A stretch of 6,202 bases of DNA from Lachnospiraceae bacterium (GTDB taxonomy: Bacteria > Bacillota > Clostridia > Lachnospirales > Lachnospiraceae). This document shows, in pieces, positions 1 to 4,760 of the stretch. The notes under the pieces are model-generated. The model was not told the DNA's origin, made no database searches, and saw nothing but the letters and a program-made list of their open reading frames with translations. The stretch spans positions 320-6,521 of the forward strand of contig JAJQCL010000087.1 of assembly GCA_021202715.1 (NCBI GenBank), given 5' to 3'. Every line of letters begins with the position of its first letter. Within the stretch, counting starts at the first letter, position 1. The translations under genes were made by a program, and so were the position numbers.

Positions 1-678
1 GCCCTCCGGCACGTCCGTATTTACGACGCCGCGGCTGCGCAGGAACCGCAGGATGGCATTCACACCGTCCCGGGCCCCCTCAGGGTGGATCTTCTGCGTC
101 TCCTCCGTGAAGAGCGAAAAGGCCTCACAATTCCAGATCTGCCAGTTATAATTCAGCGTGGTCGTGTCGAAGGGCGTCGGGGTGCGAAGCGCCACATACT
201 CCATGCCGAACTGCTTGGCCATATTTTCATTCTGATAGCCGGTCGCCAGGATGCGCACATGAGGAATGAACTCACCCTTCATATAGTAGCTCGCCAGCTG
301 GATGCCGTAGGTGTAATTCTTCACCACATCAAAGACCCCCGCCGCGATGCGCTGCGTCGTCTCACCGCGGTCGTAACCGGGAAACATGCGGTTGATGTCC
401 GTCCCATCCACGCCCCAGAAACGTTCTCCGATGTTGGTGCCGTAATGGTTCACTGCTGGAATCACCAGGATCTCGCGGTTTTTGCGGATCTGACCCGCTG
501 CCTCCAGTTCGCCCAGTGTCTTAATCATCTGTGAACAGATATATATCTGCTGCACCTCATTGCCCCGCAGGCCGCCGATGATGCAGGCTGTCTGATGCCC
601 GCTGCCGAAACGATAGCCCATCACCTGAAAATCGTCCCGGTAGATTGATTTCATGGAATAAATGATTTCTTTACGCAA
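1..678 (-). CDS. AstE/AspA-like (M14-type) protein with lost zinc ligands, 3' end outside window
   Basis: Second succinylglutamate desuccinylase/aspartoacylase-fold protein of the operon; 226 codons are visible and the C-terminus lies beyond base 1. It aligns along its length with the gene upstream (671-1612). Shared points are the first strand with Gly-rich turn (GGLRGNE, residues 35-41), VIPAVN (72-77), DINRMFPG (94-101, with the substrate-binding Asn96-Arg97 pair of aspartoacylases), PHVRI (139-143) and a Glu at 192 where the catalytic Glu should be. The zinc site is not intact: the expected HxxE reads R38-G-N-E41, and the expected DxH reads G125-I-Q127. I infer a non-hydrolytic or differently acting paralogue. 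The start is taken as TTG at 678, because GGGAGGTG (692-685) sits 6 nt upstream, whereas the first ATG (654) has no ribosome binding site. This start overlaps the previous gene by 8 nt. The family is fairly sure; loss of catalysis is inference. Confidence 0.85.
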   Translation of the reverse strand, partial: MRKEIIYSMKSIYRDDFQVMGYRFGSGHQTACIIGGLRGNEVQQIYICSQMIKTLGELEAAGQIRKNREILVIPAVNHYGTNIGERFWGVDGTDINRMFPGYDRGETTQRIAAGVFDVVKNYTYGIQLASYYMKGEFIPHVRILATGYQNENMAKQFGMEYVALRTPTPFDTTTLNYNWQIWNCEAFSLFTEETQKIHPEGARDGVNAILRFLRSRGVVNTDVPEG

Positions 679-1612
679 GAGAGGCACCTCCCAGAATCCG
701 GGCCAGCAAAGCCCCCTGATAGACCATCGGATACTCGCGGAGCGTAAACAGGATACCGTCCGCCTCCGCTTCCACCCTCTGCAGGATCTCGCCGGTCAGA
801 GGGCTCACGATATCCCCGATGTGCTGCCCCGCCACCACATCCGACCAGAACGGAACATCCGGCAGGAAGAGGCCGGAGGCCTCGGCATTGAGGAAGCTGA
901 CATTGTCATCCTCCGAGATAATCGGCTCCCGCACCGGCTCCGTCGGGCCATTCCAGACACCGATCTCGTGCATCAGATTCAGGATTCCCATCGTCAGCTG
1001 CTCACAATACGCCCGGGTCACCCGCATTCCCACGCCCATCTCTACCACCAGGGTCGGAACGCCGCGGCTGTTCATCGTGTGCGCCAACGTGGACTGGAGC
1101 ACCGTCGCCGAGGCGTGAACCCAGATGAAGTCCGCGTTGATATGTTTTGCCAGAGGCACCAGAAAGGGCGCCGTCGACTCGCTGATCCGCACCTGAGGGA
1201 TTTCCCGCAGGAAGATATTGCTCGCATGAATATCGATGCAGAGATCTGCTCCACTGATGTCCTCCACGGCCTCATGCGCCACATATTCCGCCACGGTTCC
1301 CGCCCCGTCGCCGGGGAAGATCCGGTTCATATCCAGGTCAAACAGGGGAATTCCCCGTTGAATCGAGTCGATGCCCAGAGGATTCATCGCCGGATAAATG
1401 TCTACGATCCCGTCCAGATATTCCCGATGGGCCCGGATCTCGTTCTGCAGACGGTAAGCTACCGCCTGTCCCTCCAGCTCATCGCCGTGAATCCCGGTGA
1501 CGATACAGACGCGCTTGCGTCCCTCCCGCGGCTCCTCCGGCTCCATGCGCTGCTTTCGCACCAGCAGTCGCTCACCCACCGGCAAAGCCACATTTGCTAC
1601 ATCCATAACCAT
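671..1612 (-). CDS. Succinylglutamate desuccinylase/aspartoacylase family zinc hydrolase
   Basis: Predicted zinc-dependent amidohydrolase of 313 residues, with the fold of AstE and aspartoacylase (PF04952-type, related to M14 carboxypeptidases). Such enzymes cleave an acyl or amide group from an amino acid or small amide. Visible signature: GIHGDE gives zinc ligands His42 and Glu45; DLDMNRIFPG (92-101) gives the substrate-contacting Asn96-Arg97; DIH gives the third ligand His129; TLVVEMG places the catalytic Glu at 191. Residues about 235-313 form the C-terminal beta-rich domain typical of the family (ASGLF, then SPLTGEI, then DGILFTLREYP). The ATG at 1612 is chosen because GAAGGAG lies 11 nt upstream and it falls after the transglutaminase stop (29-nt gap); an ATG two codons later (1606) is also possible. 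No signal peptide is seen, so it is probably cytoplasmic. The true substrate is unknown; arginine catabolism (astE proper) is unlikely here, as no other ast genes are present. Confidence 0.88.
   Translation of the reverse strand: MVMDVANVALPVGERLLVRKQRMEPEEPREGRKRVCIVTGIHGDELEGQAVAYRLQNEIRAHREYLDGIVDIYPAMNPLGIDSIQRGIPLFDLDMNRIFPGDGAGTVAEYVAHEAVEDISGADLCIDIHASNIFLREIPQVRISESTAPFLVPLAKHINADFIWVHASATVLQSTLAHTMNSRGVPTLVVEMGVGMRVTRAYCEQLTMGILNLMHEIGVWNGPTEPVREPIISEDDNVSFLNAEASGLFLPDVPFWSDVVAGQHIGDIVSPLTGEILQRVEAEADGILFTLREYPMVYQGALLARILGGASLA
685..692 (-). promoter_or_regulatory. Shine-Dalgarno that selects a TTG start
   Basis: GGGAGGTG lies inside the 3' end of the upstream aspartoacylase-like gene, six bases (CCTCTC) before TTG at 678-676. 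The only nearby ATG in this frame (654-652) is preceded by AT-rich sequence without purine-rich complementarity to 16S rRNA. This decides for the TTG start and implies translational coupling to the upstream gene. Confidence 0.75.
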
Positions 1613-1641
1613 TCCTGTCTCGTCTCCTTCGTACAATCTTG

Positions 1642-2520
1642 TCAGAACCAGCTCCAGCGGTCGACCGGCTGAGGCAGCGTCTCCGCCACCTTCACCGCCA
1701 CCTCCTGGGACTGGACAGCAAAGCCGCGAAAACTGCCGCGGTCCATGATGCAATCCATGTAGTCCCGCCCCCGGGCCACCTGGATGTAATCCTCATCCAG
1801 CTCGCGGTCATGAGTCGGATCCAGCCCGATCCAGACGCCATCGCACCAGGCCTCGCACCAGGCGTGGGTCGCTCCCTCGCCGATCAGCATGCCGGCAATG
1901 TACCGGGCCGGAATCCCATCCAGACGCAGCAGTGCCAGCAAAATCTGTGCATAGTCCTGACAGACACCGGCCCCACCGGCGAAGGCCTCCTCCGCCGTGG
2001 TATGAATGTTCGTCGCACCGGGCACATAGGAAAAATGTTCTGTCAGGGCATGCATCCACAGCCTCGCCCGGCTGCGCATCTCCCCCTCCGGGGCGGCGGC
2101 TGCCTCACGATGGATCCCCTCCTGTTTCTCCTGGTACAGAGCTTCGAGGCTCTTTCCGGGCCGGGTCAGCGCCGTAGCAAAACGATAAATGGGCAAAGGC
2201 CGCTCCTCCCATTTGCAGGGACGGCTCCGGTCAGTATACGCTGTTCCAGTCACACGGAACATAAAACGATCATGCGGTTCCGCCAACCGGCCGCTCACGA
2301 CCCGATTGCCAAATCCGTCCAGCGACACACCGCAGCCTGCCGTCCCCTCGCAATCGGTGGGATCCCCACACAGGGAAGAGCCTCCGAACACACTGTATTC
2401 GGAGGCGTAAATGCCCTGTTCCTCATCGGTGACCGGCAGGATTCGCAATGCAAAGCAGTGCTCCGACACCGGCTGGCTGAACGAATAGTTCACCTCATAG
2501 GAGAAATTTAATTTCTTCAA
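1642..2520 (-). CDS. Transglutaminase-like cysteine protease-fold protein
   Basis: A 292-residue protein with an N-terminal beta domain like those of bacterial transglutaminase-like proteins (residues about 1-100, including DGFGNRVVSG at 68-77) and a C-terminal transglutaminase core. The catalytic triad is complete: Cys187 in GAGVCQDYA, His219 in ATHAWCEAW and Asp234 in GLDPTHD. Family members either hydrolyse or transfer glutamine-type amide bonds; which one cannot be told from sequence. No signal peptide or membrane segment is evident. The start is a TTG (2520-2518) that overlaps the TGA stop of the alpha-E gene as TTGA, with GAGGTG five bases before it. The next in-frame Met is residue 87, which would delete most of the N-terminal domain. 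It is cysteine-rich: an evenly spaced C51, C57, C63 set, plus C222 and C226 just after the catalytic His. Gene order beside alpha-E and ATP-grasp genes is the known association for this subfamily. Confidence 0.9.
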   Translation of the reverse strand: MKKLNFSYEVNYSFSQPVSEHCFALRILPVTDEEQGIYASEYSVFGGSSLCGDPTDCEGTAGCGVSLDGFGNRVVSGRLAEPHDRFMFRVTGTAYTDRSRPCKWEERPLPIYRFATALTRPGKSLEALYQEKQEGIHREAAAAPEGEMRSRARLWMHALTEHFSYVPGATNIHTTAEEAFAGGAGVCQDYAQILLALLRLDGIPARYIAGMLIGEGATHAWCEAWCDGVWIGLDPTHDRELDEDYIQVARGRDYMDCIMDRGSFRGFAVQSQEVAVKVAETLPQPVDRWSWF

Positions 2521-3200
2521 ACGTCCACCTCAAACAGACCGTTGACACACAGAAGCGCCTCGCCGGCCTCTTCCTTCCAGTTCTCTTTCTTCGCCATGAT
2601 CTGTCCCAGACGATAAAGCCGGGCGTCATTGTACGGGCGGCGCAGGCGGCGAATCCGGTTGGACAGCTTCCGATACGCCTTATCCAGATGAGGATAGTCC
2701 AGATCCAGACGCAGACTCAGATCCAGACGCTCCACGTAGCGGCCCGTCTTCATAATGTTCCGGTTCTCCTCATCCTCCACCTCATCGTCCACACAGCCCC
2801 AGAATGCATAGAGATGATCCATGACCTTCTGATGCTGCATGTAGCGCTCCGTGTAGGCTTTGCTCTCCTTCATGGTATCCAGCGCCATCTGGATATAGCC
2901 CAGCGCCGTCGTTCCGATCTCCTCACGGAGCACAATGGCGTTATCATAGGCGCGGTTGATGCTGGTGCAAACCGAATCCGGGTTGCTCTTGTCATAGAGA
3001 TAATCCTGTGTAAACCGCTCCGTGGAGTGATACACATCCGGGAGCCCCAGCTGCCGACAGAATACCTTATACGCGTCAGCGTCCTCGTCCAGCATCTTGT
3101 CGTAGTACTCATAAAAAACCTTCAATGTGGTAAACACTCTCTCACTGTAGCGTCCCAGCCAGTAAAGGTTATCTGCTTTTTCTAACGAGATAATACCCAT
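2517..3200 (-). CDS. Alpha-E domain protein (COG2307/DUF403)
   Basis: A 227-residue, probably all-helical protein. It is recognised by the opening helix ADNLYWLGRYSERV (residues 9-22), the hallmark of the alpha-E family, and by a second related segment, MKTGRYVERLDLSLRL (150-165), so GRYxER occurs twice. The family has no demonstrated enzymatic activity. It is nearly always encoded beside a circularly permuted ATP-grasp protein and a transglutaminase-like protein, and is thought to be part of that amide-bond-forming system. The ATG at 3200 is firm: an in-frame TAA lies two codons upstream, and GGGAGGAGGG (3221-3212) precedes it at 11 nt. It overlaps the end of the ATP-grasp gene by 19 nt and the transglutaminase-like gene by 4 nt. 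At 227 residues it is shorter than the roughly 300-residue proteobacterial forms I recall, without any visible frameshift. The C-terminus (FEVDV) looks natural. Confidence 0.88.
   Translation of the reverse strand: MGIISLEKADNLYWLGRYSERVFTTLKVFYEYYDKMLDEDADAYKVFCRQLGLPDVYHSTERFTQDYLYDKSNPDSVCTSINRAYDNAIVLREEIGTTALGYIQMALDTMKESKAYTERYMQHQKVMDHLYAFWGCVDDEVEDEENRNIMKTGRYVERLDLSLRLDLDYPHLDKAYRKLSNRIRRLRRPYNDARLYRLGQIMAKKENWKEEAGEALLCVNGLFEVDV
2525..2531 (-). promoter_or_regulatory. Shine-Dalgarno for the TTG start of the transglutaminase-like gene
   Basis: GAGGTGG occurs in the last codons of the alpha-E gene and ends four bases before TTG at 2520. The stop and start share four bases (TTGA), so ribosomes finishing alpha-E are well placed to reinitiate. 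This supports the TTG over any downstream start. Confidence 0.7.
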
Positions 3201-4501
3201 GTGTCTTTAAACCCTCCTCCCTGCGAAGAATTGACAACGAAAGAATCCGGATTCCGCGAGAAGCGGGTCAGGCCGCTCGGCCAGGCCACAGTTCTCTCTC
3301 CGGAGAGCACGAAGGCTCGCAGGTCCGCCTTCCTCTCCACCTCAGTCACTCCGTCTGTATCTAAAATCGGCAGATCACGGAAATCGATGACTTCCTGTGC
3401 GATGAAGCGGCGTGATTCCGTCTCGATGACATGACGCAGATTCGCCAGCTCTTCCCGGGTCAGCTTGTTTCCGAAAATGACGCCATAGCCGCCGGCCTCC
3501 GCCACGTCCTTCACCACCAGCTTCTCCAGATTGTCGAGAACATATTTCCGGTCCTCCTCATAGAAAGGCAGATAGGTCGGCGCATTCTTCAGGATCGGTT
3601 CCTGACCCAGATAGTAACGAACCATCCTGGGAACGAAATAATAGATTCCCTTGTCGTCAGCCACGCCGTTGCCCGGTGCATTGAGGATGGCCACATTTCC
3701 GGCCCGGTAGGCCGACATCAGACCAGGCACACCGATCAGAGATTCCGGCAGGAAGGTCATGGGATCGAGATATTCATCCGACAGCCGCCGATAGATGGCG
3801 CCCACTTTCTGGCGGTTGCCCTCCATATCCCGGTAATAGACGCGGTTGTTCTCCACAAAAAGGTCCTGATTCATCGCCAGAACACAGCCGGTCCGTTCCG
3901 CCAGGAAGGAGTGCTCGAAATACGCCGAATTGTAGCGGCCGGGCGTCAAAATCACCGAAATCCCGCCGACATTGGCATAGTCCATGACCTCGCGGAGCAG
4001 CCGGGGATACTGACGGTTATCCACTACATGATTGACCCGGAAGGTCTCCGAGCTGGCCCGCCGCGTCAGATCCCGGGCAATCAGCGGATAGGACGCCCCG
4101 GAGGGAATCCGCAGATTGTCCTCCAGCACATACCACTCTCCGTCCTTTCCCTGCACCAGATCAATGCCGGAAATATGGCTGTAAATCCCACCGGGAGGGA
4201 CAATCCCCTGACAGGGCGGCAGATAACCGGAGGAAGCAAAGATGAAGTCTTCCGGAACGACGCCGTCCTTCACGATCTTTCTCTCCCCATAGATGTCCCG
4301 CAGGAATGCATTCAGCGCGTCCACGCGCTGAATCAGTCCCTTCTCCAGCTCATCCCACTCGTTCTTGGGGATAATACGGGGAATGGGGTCAAAGGGAAAC
4401 AGCTGCTCGTGGAAGGTCCCGTTCTTATAAATGCCAAACTTGACACCGTAGCGGGCCAGGAGCTCGTTGATCCCCCGCGTGTGTTCCTTTAATCGTTCCA
4501 T
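3182..4501 (-). CDS. Circularly permuted ATP-grasp family protein (COG2308)
   Basis: A 439-residue protein of the circularly permuted ATP-grasp type (former DUF404/DUF407), predicted to use ATP to form an amide bond through an acyl-phosphate. Family signatures occur in the expected order: VLEDNLRIPSGASY (125-138), IYRRLSDEYLDP (236-247), GNVAILNAPGNGVADDKGIY (268-287), PRMVRYYLGQEPIL (291-304), LVVKDVAEAGGYGVIFG (328-344, nucleotide-binding lysine and glycine loop), DLRAFVLSG (393-401) and VVNSSQGGGFKDTWVL (422-437). No signal peptide or membrane helix is seen, so it is cytoplasmic. The ATG at 4501 is supported by GAGGTGA six bases upstream and by an in-frame TGA three codons before it. The N-terminus appears some 30-40 residues shorter than the proteobacterial proteins I know. 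It is the first gene of the operon, following a strong promoter. Product and substrates are unknown. Confidence 0.93.
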   Translation of the reverse strand: MERLKEHTRGINELLARYGVKFGIYKNGTFHEQLFPFDPIPRIIPKNEWDELEKGLIQRVDALNAFLRDIYGERKIVKDGVVPEDFIFASSGYLPPCQGIVPPGGIYSHISGIDLVQGKDGEWYVLEDNLRIPSGASYPLIARDLTRRASSETFRVNHVVDNRQYPRLLREVMDYANVGGISVILTPGRYNSAYFEHSFLAERTGCVLAMNQDLFVENNRVYYRDMEGNRQKVGAIYRRLSDEYLDPMTFLPESLIGVPGLMSAYRAGNVAILNAPGNGVADDKGIYYFVPRMVRYYLGQEPILKNAPTYLPFYEEDRKYVLDNLEKLVVKDVAEAGGYGVIFGNKLTREELANLRHVIETESRRFIAQEVIDFRDLPILDTDGVTEVERKADLRAFVLSGERTVAWPSGLTRFSRNPDSFVVNSSQGGGFKDTWVLSR

Positions 4502-4507
4502 ATACGT

Positions 4508-4514
4508 TCACCTC
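4508..4514 (-). promoter_or_regulatory. Ribosome binding site of the ATP-grasp gene
   Basis: GAGGTGA with a six-base spacer (ACGTAT) to ATG at 4501. It lies 17 bases after the leader hairpin, so the stem does not sequester it directly. Confidence 0.7.
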
Positions 4515-4531
4515 GCTGCTTAAACTGAAAG

Positions 4532-4567
4532 AGAGGGCAAAGGTGCGTCACGGCGCCTTTGCCCTCT
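4532..4567 (-). promoter_or_regulatory. 15-bp stem-loop at the 5' end of the operon leader
   Basis: Arms 4532-4546 and 4553-4567 pair over 15 bp, with one position (4544/4555) that is G-C on one strand's RNA only through a wobble or mismatch; the loop is six bases. In the operon mRNA the stem would begin only about three bases after the transcription start predicted from the promoter at 4605-4577. On the minus strand it is followed by CTTTCAGTTT, a poor U-tract, so a simple intrinsic terminator of the ABC gene is not convincing. On the plus strand it is followed by the more T-rich CTTCTTTTATT, so termination of plus-strand transcripts is possible. A 5' stabilising hairpin or attenuator is my preferred reading. 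Existence of the inverted repeat is certain; its function is inferred. Confidence 0.6.
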
Positions 4568-4576
4568 GCTTCTTTT

Positions 4577-4605
4577 ATTCTACTACAGCCAACTTCCATT
4601 GTCAA
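4577..4605 (-). promoter_or_regulatory. Sigma-A type promoter of the ATP-grasp operon
   Basis: A perfect -35 TTGACA (4605-4600), a 17-nt spacer and a -10 TAGAAT (4582-4577, five of six matches to TATAAT). The predicted start is near 4570, giving a leader of about 69 nt before the ATG at 4501. The surrounding DNA is AT-rich compared with the genes. Such a strong core promoter suggests expression in ordinary growth unless the leader hairpin limits it. No operator-like dyad overlapping the hexamers was seen. Confidence 0.8.
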
Positions 4606-4760
4606 CGAAGTTTCCGAAGGAAATAATCTTTTTCTACTTTTTACTTAATTTCCTTAATCGATCGGTCAGTTTTTCCATCATTTCCACAAAGCCGTCCGAT
4701 TTTTGTCGAGATTTCACTTAAGTAATAATCGCAGAGAGTTTTTTCATTCGGATGCGTGTT
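4606..4760. other. AT-rich intergenic stretch after the ABC gene, no supported gene
   Basis: This is the rest of the 259-bp gap between the ABC transporter stop and the operon. It holds an 8-bp palindrome ACTTAAGT, a CGATCG palindrome and a small 5-bp dyad (TTTCC/GGAAA, 4611-4623), but no GC-rich stem followed by a T-run that would be a clear terminator for the ABC gene. A short minus-strand reading frame (from GTG or an ATG about 4747, broken by a TAA) lacks a ribosome binding site and is not called. Confidence 0.5.

Noticed and set aside
1..1612. Arginine succinyltransferase (ast) pathway locus
   Set aside because: Only the AstE-like fold is present, without astA, B, C or D, and the neighbours are the ATP-grasp/alpha-E/transglutaminase set. 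The family name does not define the substrate.
1613..1753. N-terminal extension of the AstE-like enzyme to 1753
   Set aside because: The added 47 residues overlap the 3' end of the transglutaminase-like gene, are low-complexity (Gly-rich) and lack a good ribosome binding site. The ATG at 1612 fits the family start.
662..2511. Two long plus-strand open frames (662-1672 and 1639-2511)
   Set aside because: Both are antisense to the AstE-like and transglutaminase-like genes with intact catalytic motifs. The translations are rich in Arg, His and Gln and look like shadow frames.
3431..4492. Long open frame of 353 codons on the plus strand
   Set aside because: It lies wholly antisense to the ATP-grasp gene, whose family motifs are unmistakable. 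It has no recognisable motif and is explained by GC-rich codon use on the other strand.
4532..4580. Intrinsic terminator of the ABC transporter gene
   Set aside because: The hairpin is strong, but on the minus strand it is followed by only CTTTCAGTTT, it lies about 190 bases after the stop, and a strong promoter lies between. Kept instead as a leader element, with terminator function left open.
4658..4747. Small minus-strand peptide frame starting at ATG 4747 or a following GTG
   Set aside because: An in-frame TAA breaks it after nine codons, no ribosome binding site precedes either start, and the composition is that of AT-rich intergenic DNA. It could be a gene relic, but nothing supports that.
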